A stretch of 19,283 nt of DNA from DATEHG01 sp035279705 (GCA_035279705.1 DATEHG010000010.1:1-19283); one strand, 5' to 3'; shown: positions 7,093 through 13,726, counted from the first letter of the stretch. Translations and numbers: made by a program. The notes: a model not told the origin generated them from the sequence alone.

Positions 7093-7713
7093 CTACCTCC
7101 GCTGCTTCTCTCTCCGATAGTACGCCGCGGCCTTGGCCCTGGCTCCGCAGCCATCCATCGAGCACCAGCGGCGCCGCTTGTTCCTGGTGGTGTCGTAGAA
7201 CCAGAGCACACAGGCCGGATCTTCGCACTTTCTGAGCAGGTCGGGCTCGCCATGCTCGATCAGCCAGGCGGCCGATCGAGCGACGGGGACGAGCAGATGC
7301 AGCGGCTGCACCGAGACCGCCCGCTCCTCCATCCTCCATTCTCGTCCTTCCGCCGCGAGCATAGTCACCACCGGCTTTGAGGCCAGCACCGCGTTGATGG
7401 CGCGAACGAGCCCCCCCCCGGCCTTCCCGCCCTCCGCCAGTCGCGGCGCCACTTCGCGCAGTTCCTCCCTCAGCTCCCTGGCGGCCTGAAGGACCCTGTC
7501 CCCCGCGGCTTTCCCATCCCAGCGCCGGAGTGCGCGGCGACTCGCCTCCCCGTCAATCAGTCCGGCCCGCTCGAGCCATGCCACCAGGTCGGCAAAGGTG
7601 GCCAGCAGCTCCTCGGGCTCCCCATGCCTGAGGGGCCGGGTGTTGACCAGGTCCAGGCAGGGGAGGTTTCCCACCAGGATGAAGTTGCGGGATGAATCAT
7701 GAGGGCGCGGCAT
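7093..7713 (-). CDS. CGNR zinc-finger regulator (ABATE-like N-domain)
   Basis: The 206-residue protein begins at ATG 7713 (MPRPHDSS). A much longer open frame extends upstream, but it runs antisense through the VOC gene and has no family similarity. Residues 10-150 have the ABATE-type helical domain opening with FILVGNLPCLDLVNTR. The C-terminal part (about 159-206) is a CGNR-type zinc finger with Cys163, Cys168, Cys184 and Cys189 and basic residues (TTRNKRRRWC, YYRREKQRR) suited to DNA binding. The name-giving CGNR tetrad reads CGAR here. Proteins of this type are thought to be transcription regulators. Its divergent position to the VOC/flavoprotein pair suggests it controls that operon and itself. 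The Shine-Dalgarno is weak (AGG, about 4 nt before the ATG). Confidence 0.88.
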   Translation of the reverse strand: MPRPHDSSRNFILVGNLPCLDLVNTRPLRHGEPEELLATFADLVAWLERAGLIDGEASRRALRRWDGKAAGDRVLQAARELREELREVAPRLAEGGKAGGGLVRAINAVLASKPVVTMLAAEGREWRMEERAVSVQPLHLLVPVARSAAWLIEHGEPDLLRKCEDPACVLWFYDTTRNKRRRWCSMDGCGARAKAAAYYRREKQRR

Positions 7714-7794
7714 CTTACCTGTAAAGTAGGGGTTGAATGGTGAGAATGGAACTATTACCGTTAAAGCGTCGTTTAGGCGGTGAGAATCACCGAT
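7713..7794. promoter_or_regulatory. Divergent control region with imperfect 40-bp tandem duplication
   Basis: Two segments, about 7713-7752 and 7753-7792, align at a constant offset of 40 bp. The best-conserved parts are TTACCTGTAAAG (7715-7726) against TTACCGTTAAAG (7755-7766), and GGTGAGAAT at both 7739-7747 and 7779-7787. The first element of each is a short inverted repeat of the type TTA-N4-TAA. The layout suits paired operators for the divergent CGNR regulator. I cannot place convincing -35/-10 boxes. Confidence 0.5.
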
Positions 7795-7824
7795 GCATCC
7801 TTTCACCCCAGCCTGGAGCGCAAC

Positions 7825-8277
7825 ATGGTGGCAACCGCGGTGGCAACCGGTCATGTCGGTCTCAATGTGTCTGACCTGCCCCGGTCGATCGAGTTCTATC
7901 AGCAGGTCTTCGGTTTCGAGCTCAAGGGGCAGTCCGACAACCCGGCCCAGCCCTACGCCTTCCTCGGCACGCCGGAAGCGCTGGTGCTGACGCTGTGGCA
8001 GCAATCGCAGGGGGAGTTCGTGAAGAATCGCTCCGGACTGCACCATCTGTCCTTCCAGGTGCCGAGCCTGGCGGAGGTCCGGCAGGCACAGGAGCGGGTC
8101 ACTGCCGCGGGGGCGCACATTCATCATGGCGGGGTGGTGCCGCACAGCGAGGGCTCGGCTTCGGGTGGGCTCTTCTTTGAAGATCCGGACGGGATCCGCC
8201 TCGAGATCTATGCGGCGGATGGTGCCGGAGAGGCACCGGCGCCGTTTGCGCACGCGCCGACCTGCGGCTTTTTCTGA
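7825..8277 (+). CDS. VOC (glyoxalase/extradiol dioxygenase-like) metalloprotein
   Basis: The 150-residue protein has the two beta-alpha-beta-beta-beta modules of the vicinal oxygen chelate fold. It starts with GHVGLNVSDLPRSIEFYQQVFGFE, then LHHLSFQVPSLAEV and GLFFEDPDGIRLEIYA. Metal ligands typical of the type I dioxygenase-like branch are present: His10, His73 (next to His74) and Glu127. The substrate cannot be told. I preferred ATG 7825 because GGAG (7815-7818) is well placed before it. A GTG at 7780 would add 15 residues lying in the control region. It is followed after 8 bp by the split-barrel flavoprotein gene, so the two form an operon divergent from the CGNR regulator. The C-terminal tail (APTCGFF) extends beyond the fold. 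Confidence 0.9.
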   Translation: MVATAVATGHVGLNVSDLPRSIEFYQQVFGFELKGQSDNPAQPYAFLGTPEALVLTLWQQSQGEFVKNRSGLHHLSFQVPSLAEVRQAQERVTAAGAHIHHGGVVPHSEGSASGGLFFEDPDGIRLEIYAADGAGEAPAPFAHAPTCGFF

Positions 8278-8285
8278 GATCCGTC

Positions 8286-9188
8286 ATGACCGACACCCCC
8301 TTCCACGCCGGCGAACTCGAGGCGCAGGCGCGCGCCGGCGTCGGAGGGATGGCCGCACGGGTGGGCCGCTCGATCCACCCCGAGTTCGTTCCGGCGGCGG
8401 CCCACTTTCTCGAGCAGGCCTCCCTCCTCGCGCTCGCGACGACGGATCCCTCGGGGAATCCGTGGGCGTCACTCCTGGGTGGCCCGCCGGGGCTCGCGAC
8501 TGTGCTCGACCCGCGCACCGTGCGGCTTCGCGCCTCCCCGGTGACAGGAGACCCGGTCGGCGAGTCGCTGCGGCCGGGTGCCCCGGTGGGGCTCCTTGCC
8601 CCCGACTTTGCCACGCGGCGGCGGCTGCGGCTCAACGGCACGATCGAATCGATCGGCGCTGAGGGCCTGGTGATCAGGGCGGCGCAGATCTATGCCAACT
8701 GCCCCAAGTACATCCAGCGGCGGCAGCCATTGCCGGTGAGGCCTGCGTCGAATCCCACCGCCGTGGCCGCCTCTTCGCTCGATGCGCGGCAGCGCGACTG
8801 GATCCGGAGGGCCGATACTTTTTTCCTCGCCACCGCCAACCCGGGTGAGGGGGCCGATGCCTCCCATCGGGGCGGGACCCCGGGATTCCTCTCGATCGAA
8901 GGGAATCGTCTCAGCTGGCCCGACTACGCCGGCAACATGATGTTCAACTCGCTGGGCAATATCGTGGCGCATCCGCATGCGGGGGTCACGATTGCCGATT
9001 TTGCCAGCGGCGATGTGCTCATGCTGAGTGGGGGAGCCTCGATCGACTGGACGCCGGATCAGCAGGCCCGCCCGGAGGGAGCGGAACGGATGCTGCATCT
9101 CGTGATCGAACGAGTCGTGGAGCTGTCGGGGGCGCTGCCCCTGCGGGCCGACTGGGTGGAGCCCAGCCCTTTCAATCCAGGGCAATGA
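8286..9188 (+). CDS. Pyridoxamine-phosphate-oxidase-like FMN split-barrel protein
   Basis: The 300-residue protein belongs to the PNPOx-like flavin-binding split-barrel group, apparently with two barrel repeats. The N-terminal repeat (about 33-145) contains HFLEQASLLALATTDPSGNPWAS and ends YANCPKYIQRR. The C-terminal repeat (about 165-290) contains RADTFFLATANPGEGADASHRGGTPGFL and NSLGNIVAHPHAGV. The ADASHRGG and NCPKYIQ motifs are characteristic of the longer bacterial members, which bind FMN and are presumed oxidoreductases. There is no signal peptide. ATG 8286 lies 8 bp after the VOC stop with only a weak Shine-Dalgarno, so translational coupling is likely. Pairing with a VOC protein suggests a small-molecule oxidation or detoxification role; this is inference. 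Confidence 0.9.
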   Translation: MTDTPFHAGELEAQARAGVGGMAARVGRSIHPEFVPAAAHFLEQASLLALATTDPSGNPWASLLGGPPGLATVLDPRTVRLRASPVTGDPVGESLRPGAPVGLLAPDFATRRRLRLNGTIESIGAEGLVIRAAQIYANCPKYIQRRQPLPVRPASNPTAVAASSLDARQRDWIRRADTFFLATANPGEGADASHRGGTPGFLSIEGNRLSWPDYAGNMMFNSLGNIVAHPHAGVTIADFASGDVLMLSGGASIDWTPDQQARPEGAERMLHLVIERVVELSGALPLRADWVEPSPFNPGQ

Positions 9189-9192
9189 AAAT

Positions 9193-9222
9193 GGCCCGGC
9201 GCCGATGCTTCGGCGCCGGGCC
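9193..9222. terminator. Bidirectional hairpin terminator
   Basis: Perfect 13-bp arms (9193-9205 and 9210-9222) enclose the loop TGCT. The plus-strand side continues with TTTGTC and the minus-strand side with ATTTTCATT. It sits between the convergent flavoprotein gene (stop ends 9188) and desaturase gene (stop at 9247). Confidence 0.85.
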
Positions 9223-9246
9223 TTTGTCACTGGCGATCCGCGGGTG

Positions 9247-10338
9247 TCAGATGGTGCCCGTGGACGCTTCTGCCGTGCCGCTCCGCGCGCTGTTGCGGAA
9301 CAGTTGGGCCAGGGTGGGCCAGAGGCCGGTGTACACCGTCTGCCGGTACGGCGAATCCGCCGGCAGTTCGGCGAGCAGCCGGCGGTGCGCGGCGCCCAGC
9401 GAGTGGTACGGCAGGCCGGGGAGCAGGTGGTGCAGCGCATGGAAGCGCAGCCCCACCGGGGCCCAGAGGGTGGTGATCAGCGGGTTGCCCGGGACGTTGA
9501 CCGAATCGAGCAGCTGCTGCTCGATGGTCATCTCGGCGCCTTCATTCTCGAACAGATGGGCCGCGGCGGTGCGGATCTGGTTCACGAATCCGACCGTGGC
9601 GGCCACGCCGACGGCGTAGAAGAAGCCGTGCCACGGAACCACGTGCGTCACGAGCAGGGCCAGCAGCGCAAAGGCCCAGAGCGTGGCGGCGATTTCCTGG
9701 CGGCGGAAATTGACCAGGTCCTGGCCGGTGGGCACCCGGCGCTTGAATGCCGGATTGATGGCCAGCGCCGAGGCGCGGGTCACGGTCAGCTCACGAAGCT
9801 TCGGATGGAGCAGGGAGAGCGGGGCCAGGAGCACGAACCGGGCAATGAGGCCGACCGGCAGCAGCGCGGCGGCGACCAGGAAGACCACCAGGTTGAATGG
9901 CGAGCGGTGGGCCAGCGGCAGGTACTCCGGATCCTCGGCGGTGCCGTACCGGGACCGCGCGTGGTGCAGGTGGTGCACGCCGACATAGAAGAAGCTGGGC
10001 AGCAGGAGCGGAATGCCGATGACCACGTTCCAGCCGGTCTCGAAGTTCGGCACCGCGCCGGCCTTGAGATGGGTCAGCTCATGAATGAACAGGCTGGCCC
10101 GGTAGAGGGCCAGCGCGGAGAGCACAAAGCACGCTATCGCGAGGCCGCCATGGGTGTTGGCGCCGACGATCATCGTGCCCCAGCCGATAGTCGCGCTGAG
10201 CATGAGGTCGGTCCAGTAGACCCAGGGCTTCGGCTTCATCAGGTCGACCACCAGCTTGTACGCCTGGCGAACCATCTGGGCGCCGGCCTGCGGCGTCTCG
10301 ACGGCTTCGACCGGGGACTCCATCAGCTCCACCGACAT
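9247..10338 (-). CDS. Membrane fatty-acid desaturase
   Basis: The 363-residue integral membrane protein carries the three histidine boxes of the di-iron fatty-acid desaturase superfamily: HELTH (86-90), HHLHH (122-126) and HALHH (300-304). Another histidine in RTAAAHLFEN (261) is also present. Hydrophobic pairs at about 45-82, 104-120, 150-175 and 220-255 provide the membrane segments. It should introduce a double bond into an acyl chain at the cytoplasmic face of the membrane; regiospecificity cannot be read. ATG 10338 has AAGGA 7 nt upstream. The same frame stays open upstream with coding-like composition and an alternative TTG start at 10524 preceded by GAAGGAG (5-nt spacing), which would add 62 residues. 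I keep ATG 10338 because all family features lie after it. Confidence 0.88.
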   Translation of the reverse strand: MSVELMESPVEAVETPQAGAQMVRQAYKLVVDLMKPKPWVYWTDLMLSATIGWGTMIVGANTHGGLAIACFVLSALALYRASLFIHELTHLKAGAVPNFETGWNVVIGIPLLLPSFFYVGVHHLHHARSRYGTAEDPEYLPLAHRSPFNLVVFLVAAALLPVGLIARFVLLAPLSLLHPKLRELTVTRASALAINPAFKRRVPTGQDLVNFRRQEIAATLWAFALLALLVTHVVPWHGFFYAVGVAATVGFVNQIRTAAAHLFENEGAEMTIEQQLLDSVNVPGNPLITTLWAPVGLRFHALHHLLPGLPYHSLGAAHRRLLAELPADSPYRQTVYTGLWPTLAQLFRNSARSGTAEASTGTI

Positions 10339-10677
10339 CGTTCCATCCTTGGTTGATACCACCCGTGCCGCCAGCGGCACCTCGCCGTGCTGCGGCACGC
10401 CGCGGAATCGGTCCCTGCTCACCTGCCACGCGGCGTCCAGCGCAAACCGAACCACGCCGGCCGCAAACCGGACCCGCTGCTGGAACGGGGGCGATGGCGT
10501 GGCTGGGCGGGACGTCTCGGGCAAATACGCTCCTTCGGCGCAAGGCCGGGTAACCGCTGGCCCCTGAAAATAAGAGCGCCCCCGGGCGACCGCCATGTCT
10601 GACCGTGGTACAGGTGAGACAGGTGCCCGGGGGCCCAAATCTAAAGGCTGCTTCACGTTGCGCGGCCGCCGGACCCC
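10339..10677 (-). other. Gap upstream of the desaturase: hairpins and possible N-terminal extension
   Basis: This 339-bp stretch holds no independent gene that I can support. Reading on the minus strand, 10524-10339 is open in frame with the desaturase and may encode an N-terminal extension. It also contains two small hairpins close to the ATG (10365-10380, loop CCAG; 10386-10399, loop TGCG). Nearer the lipoprotein gene lies the larger nested hairpin listed separately. Confidence 0.5.
10578..10634 (-). terminator. Large nested hairpin, probable terminator of the lipoprotein gene
   Basis: Outer 10-bp arms (10578-10587 and 10625-10634) are exact complements. Within them TGTCT-G-ACC (10596-10604) pairs with GGT-G-AGACA (10613-10621) apart from one central mismatch. 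On the minus strand the outer stem is followed by GCTCTTATTTTC, a T-rich tail. It lies about 45 bp after the stop of the lipoprotein gene, so termination is the simplest reading. Confidence 0.6.
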
Positions 10678-11940
10678 TCAGTTCGGGGCGTGCACTCCCG
10701 ACCCGCCATAGTCCCGGTCATCGCCGATCGCGGGACCCTCGAAGCGGAAGGATTCGGCGTTCTTCTTCTTCGCGATGAACTGCCGGATCGAGCCCGGGAA
10801 CGGGGAAGTGCTGGCGTGGCCCCCCATCGGATCGGTGTACCAGATCTCGGGACCGTCGGCGTTATCGAGGAAATTGCCGTTGATGTCCACCACCCGGTGG
10901 GCGCCGTTGAAGGGGGAGCGCGGATCGTCGAACGCCAGCGAGTCCAGGGTGCCGTTGGCGGTGGCCTGGTTGCAGAGCTGGCCACGGGCCAGCTCGCCGT
11001 TGGAATCCGGATGGAAGCAGGCGTCGATCACCCGCCCGGTCAGGTTGGCCAGCGCCGGATCGTAGAAGCGGCTGGGCAGGAACACCTGGAAATACGGATT
11101 GAACGCGGCCAGGGTATGGCCGTTGCCCTTCCGGATCGAGGTGGATGTTTCCCAGCTCTCGTGCAGCGCTGAAAAGAACTGCGAGTTCTGGCCCGCCGGC
11201 ACCCGGAGGAACTCATCGACGCAGTGCTGGTCGGGGATGCGCCGCTGGCCGCCGCCGTCCGGTGAGTTGCTGGGCGTCGGCGTGCCGGCATCCACATGGA
11301 TGCCGTTGTCGCAGGCCTCGACGAACTCGCCGGGAGTGCCGATGGCGGTCAGCACGGTGATGTCGAGGCGGGTGCCGTCGTTGCAATCCACGTAGTAGAC
11401 CAGTTCGTGAAGATTGTTGGTAAAGGCGTCCTTGGAGTGGGTGCCCTGGTGCAGCTTGGTGAGCACGTTGCAGGTCACCCGGAGCACCTGGCTGGCCAGC
11501 CCGTCGCCCAGGTTGAACTGGACATCGTTGGCCCACTCGATCTTGTGGCCGAAGTGATCCTCGTGGCGGATGCCGGCCGGATCGTACGTGTCAAGCTGCT
11601 CATTGGCATAGCCGAACGGAATCGGCCCGGTGCGGGCGTAGATATGGGAGCCGCGGGGATCCCGGCCGTGCTCATGCCCGAAGTGGCAGCCGGTGGCGGG
11701 GTCGATCGGCGGATGCCAGGTCGGATAGCGCTTGCCATCCGGCCCCACGACGGAATAGCTGTCGTGAATCTCCTTGGTGCAGTCGTCATGCGGCCCCGGG
11801 GTCCAGACCCCGAAGGAAGCGGCATCTCCATTCACCGCCACCTGCGGCGGCGGAGCGCTGTGGTCGTCGCTGCAGCCGGCCAGGAGCGCCAGCGAGGCGG
11901 TGACGAGAAGGCCAGGGACAATGGTGGTGGAATGGCGCAT
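10678..11940 (-). CDS. Cys/His-rich exported lipoprotein, unknown family
   Basis: The 420-residue product starts at ATG 11940 behind GGGAGG. A signal segment ends in the lipobox LLAGC, making Cys23 the lipidated residue. The mature protein has eight cysteines (54, 85, 157, 186, 210, 240, 308, 323), an even number suited to disulfides. It also has unusual histidine clusters: CHFGHEHGRDP (85-95) and HEDHFGHK (126-133). Sections such as FHPDSNGELARGQLCN and VVDINGNFLDNADGPEIWYTDP look like ordered beta-rich domains. I do not recognise a family. Metal binding is possible from the histidines but unproven. It follows the small barrel gene by 13 bp in one operon, so the two may act together at the outer membrane. 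Confidence 0.75.
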   Translation of the reverse strand: MRHSTTIVPGLLVTASLALLAGCSDDHSAPPPQVAVNGDAASFGVWTPGPHDDCTKEIHDSYSVVGPDGKRYPTWHPPIDPATGCHFGHEHGRDPRGSHIYARTGPIPFGYANEQLDTYDPAGIRHEDHFGHKIEWANDVQFNLGDGLASQVLRVTCNVLTKLHQGTHSKDAFTNNLHELVYYVDCNDGTRLDITVLTAIGTPGEFVEACDNGIHVDAGTPTPSNSPDGGGQRRIPDQHCVDEFLRVPAGQNSQFFSALHESWETSTSIRKGNGHTLAAFNPYFQVFLPSRFYDPALANLTGRVIDACFHPDSNGELARGQLCNQATANGTLDSLAFDDPRSPFNGAHRVVDINGNFLDNADGPEIWYTDPMGGHASTSPFPGSIRQFIAKKKNAESFRFEGPAIGDDRDYGGSGVHAPN

Positions 11941-11953
11941 GGCCACCTCCCGC

Positions 11954-12532
11954 TCAGTGCAGCACGAGGGCAATTCCGAACTGCACGAAGCTCACCCCGG
12001 CATCGTCGGCGATCGGCTCGCCGTCGAACCGGAGCTCACCCGGAATGCCCCGCACGTAGTTGACGAAGGGACTCAGCGAAAAGGCGGGGGCGACCCGCCA
12101 CTCGTAGCCGGTGCCCACTTCGAAGGCAGGACGGGTGGCGGTGATGGCGTCGGTGCCGTCCACGGCGCGGTACGTGATCACCCCGGCGCCGCCTTTGAGG
12201 AACAGCGCCCCTTCCGGCCACGGATACCAGAGCGCGACGATCGTGGCGCTCAGCGCCCGCCGCGTGACGGTGCCGGTGCCGCCCTTGCCGCTCCAGGCGT
12301 TGACCTCGCCACCCAGGAGCCAATGGGGGGACAGGGTGCCGCCGAGGCGGACCGTACCGCTCAGGTCGATCCTGCTCTCGTCGGCGCAGATGTCGCAGAC
12401 CAGCTTGCCCTGCGCCCCGCCGAACCCGAACGACCACCAGAACCCTTCACGCACATTGGCTTGCGCCTGCAGCGGAGCGCTGGCCGCGAGGCCCAGCAGC
12501 ACGGCAGGCAGCAGCCATCGAGGTCCTCGCAC
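11954..12532 (-). CDS. Small outer-membrane barrel-like protein
   Basis: The 192-residue product starts at GTG 12532 with GGGGAG 8 nt upstream. The signal peptide (WLLPAVLLGLAASAPLQAQA) is cleaved near residue 24. The mature part consists of amphipathic strands such as VRLGGTLSPHWLLGGEVNAW, ALFLKGGAGVITY and FEVGTGYEWRV, with a last strand SFVQFGIALVLH. This resembles an eight-stranded OmpA-like or OmpW-like barrel, although the end is not the canonical Phe. A Cys46-x-x-Cys49 pair (VCDIC) lies in the first loop, which is uncommon for such barrels. The lipoprotein gene follows after 13 bp, indicating co-expression. The role is unknown. Confidence 0.75.
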   Translation of the reverse strand: MRGPRWLLPAVLLGLAASAPLQAQANVREGFWWSFGFGGAQGKLVCDICADESRIDLSGTVRLGGTLSPHWLLGGEVNAWSGKGGTGTVTRRALSATIVALWYPWPEGALFLKGGAGVITYRAVDGTDAITATRPAFEVGTGYEWRVAPAFSLSPFVNYVRGIPGELRFDGEPIADDAGVSFVQFGIALVLH

Positions 12533-12708
12533 GATGAGTTCTCCCCGGCCACGAATTCACGGATTTTCTTGAGAGCCGGCCCTCGGCCGGCGACCGATCA
12601 GTATGGCCGGAAAGGACGCACAGGCCTGTGATGAAAGCCACACCGGAGCGCGTTCGGGTGTGTCACAACTTCGCTATCCAGAAATTTGGCGGGAGAGAAT
12701 CGTTGACA
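12533..12708. other. Upstream region of the barrel/lipoprotein operon
   Basis: No gene is visible. A short perfect hairpin with 7-bp arms (12575-12581 and 12585-12591) and a CTC loop lies about 45 bp before the GTG start. I could not assign promoter boxes with confidence. Together with the repeats up to 12915 this is the longest gene-free stretch of the window (383 bp). Confidence 0.4.
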
Positions 12709-12813
12709 GCGAAAGGCGAAAAGAGAAAAGAGAAAAGAGAAAGGAGAAAAGAGAAAGGCGAAAGGAGAAAAGAGAAAGGAGAAAGGAGAAAGGAGAAAGG
12801 AGAAAGGAGAAAG
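12709..12813. repeat. Fifteen-unit GMGAAAR heptamer tandem array
   Basis: Fifteen 7-bp units follow each other without interruption. The first nine vary (GCGAAAG, GCGAAAA, GAGAAAA, GAGAAAG) and the last six (12772-12813) are identical GAGAAAG. Except for three C residues (12710, 12717, 12759) the plus strand is all purine to 12818. Homogeneous copies at one end suggest recent slippage expansion there. The tract lies between the CtaG gene and the barrel/lipoprotein operon. Confidence 0.92.
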
Positions 12814-12854
12814 GAGAACTGATTGATGAATCCAGGTTGAAGTTTCAACATCAC

Positions 12855-12915
12855 TGCCCGCCTGCCCGCCTGCCCGCCTGCCCGCCTGCCCGCCTGCCCG
12901 CCTGCCCGCCTGCCC
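12855..12915. repeat. TGCCCGCC octamer tandem array (7 copies)
   Basis: Seven perfect 8-bp copies occupy 12855-12910, followed by a partial TGCCC that touches the CtaG stop codon. On the coding (minus) strand the unit reads GGCGGGCA, so the 3' end of the CtaG transcript would carry regularly spaced GG and GGG runs with G-quadruplex potential. Perfect copies imply recent expansion, and copy number is likely to differ between strains. Confidence 0.93.
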
Positions 12916-13722
12916 TCACGCCGGAGCCGGAGGCGTACTTCCTGTCTCATGCCGCTGCCAGCGGAAGAAGACGACGCCGAAGCCGGCCCAGAGCGGGATG
13001 TCGCCGATGACCTTCATGAGCAGGCCGGCCAGTTGCTGATCGTTGCGGGCGTTCAGGATGTCGAAGACCCTCGGGGCCAGCTCGTACAGGCCATAGAGCG
13101 GATAGTCCGCGAAGACCAGCATCATCGCCGGAACGGTGGGGAGGATCGAGGCCACGAACAGGTACCCCATCTGCGCCGGCTCCGAGAGGCGCCCGATCGC
13201 CGGTCGTGGAGCCAGCACCGGCCACCAGAGGATCAAGCCGCCCAGCAACCACGTCATGTCGGTGCCGAACGCGCCGCCCTGGCTGCGCATCCAGCCATCC
13301 ACGAAGTCGGGCAGGTGGGTGAGCGCGAGGATGCCGTTGAACAGCACGAGCGCGGGGAGCGGCGCGGCCAGGAATCGGAGGAGATGAAACAGGATCCCGC
13401 CCTGCTCGAGCTTCAGCGCCCCTCTTGGCAGGCCGATCAGAAGCAGCGGCGGAGCCACCAGCGAGAGCAGGATGAACGAGATGGTGTGCGCGCTGAGCAG
13501 GTATCCGGCGCCGAGCGGCCCCAGGGGCCAGTCGACCGCGGCCCAGAGGGCCACCATGCCGAGGCCATAGACCAGGGGGCGGCGGACAAGGCCGGGGCCG
13601 GAGGCCTCCCGCCACGCGCGGCGATAGATCCAGACCAGGAGCAGGAGCAAAAGCCAGACGCCCGGGTAGGGGCGCCAGCTCCACTCCCACGCGGCGTCAC
13701 TCGCCGAACACCACCACTTCAT
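12916..13722 (-). CDS. ctaG: Cytochrome c oxidase assembly protein, caa3-type CtaG family
   Basis: The 268-residue polytopic membrane protein matches the Caa3_CtaG family. Visible landmarks are an N-terminal WEWSWRPYPGVWLLLLLLVWIYRRAW, LSAHTISFILLSLVAPPLLLIGLP (77-99) with His79, LTHLPDF (134-140) with His136, and MLVFADYPLYGLYE near residue 205. About seven hydrophobic segments are seen. The family is implicated in assembling the copper site of heme-copper oxidases in the cytoplasmic membrane. ATG 13722 lies 4 bp after the PCuAC stop, so it is the third gene of a SCO1-PCuAC-CtaG operon. A longer in-frame start upstream would overlap PCuAC and is rejected. A tandem octamer array abuts the stop codon. 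Confidence 0.9.
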   Translation of the reverse strand: MKWWCSASDAAWEWSWRPYPGVWLLLLLLVWIYRRAWREASGPGLVRRPLVYGLGMVALWAAVDWPLGPLGAGYLLSAHTISFILLSLVAPPLLLIGLPRGALKLEQGGILFHLLRFLAAPLPALVLFNGILALTHLPDFVDGWMRSQGGAFGTDMTWLLGGLILWWPVLAPRPAIGRLSEPAQMGYLFVASILPTVPAMMLVFADYPLYGLYELAPRVFDILNARNDQQLAGLLMKVIGDIPLWAGFGVVFFRWQRHETGSTPPAPA

Positions 13723-13726
13723 CGGG

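Noticed and set aside
7714..8253. N-terminal extension of the CGNR regulator up to 8253
   Set aside because: It would lie entirely antisense to the VOC gene and cover the divergent promoter; the ABATE-like domain begins properly at 7713.
9205..10356. 383-codon plus-strand open frame over the desaturase
   Set aside because: Its composition is low-complexity Gly/Glu/Arg/Gln, and the opposite strand has all three histidine boxes.
10510..10545. A segment reading GCGCCGAAGGAGCG on the minus strand, similar to part of a glycine riboswitch
   Set aside because: The other conserved blocks (the CUCUCAGG and GGAC parts) are missing, and the motif is better explained as a Shine-Dalgarno before a TTG start.
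12855..12915. Regular repeats that could be taken for a CRISPR array
   Set aside because: The unit is 8 bp with no unique spacers, and no cas genes are near.
12603..13010. Forward open frame coding a Lys/Glu/Arg-rich protein (repeated RRKEK)
   Set aside because: It is the translation of the heptamer array and then runs antisense into CtaG; there is no ribosome site or natural composition.
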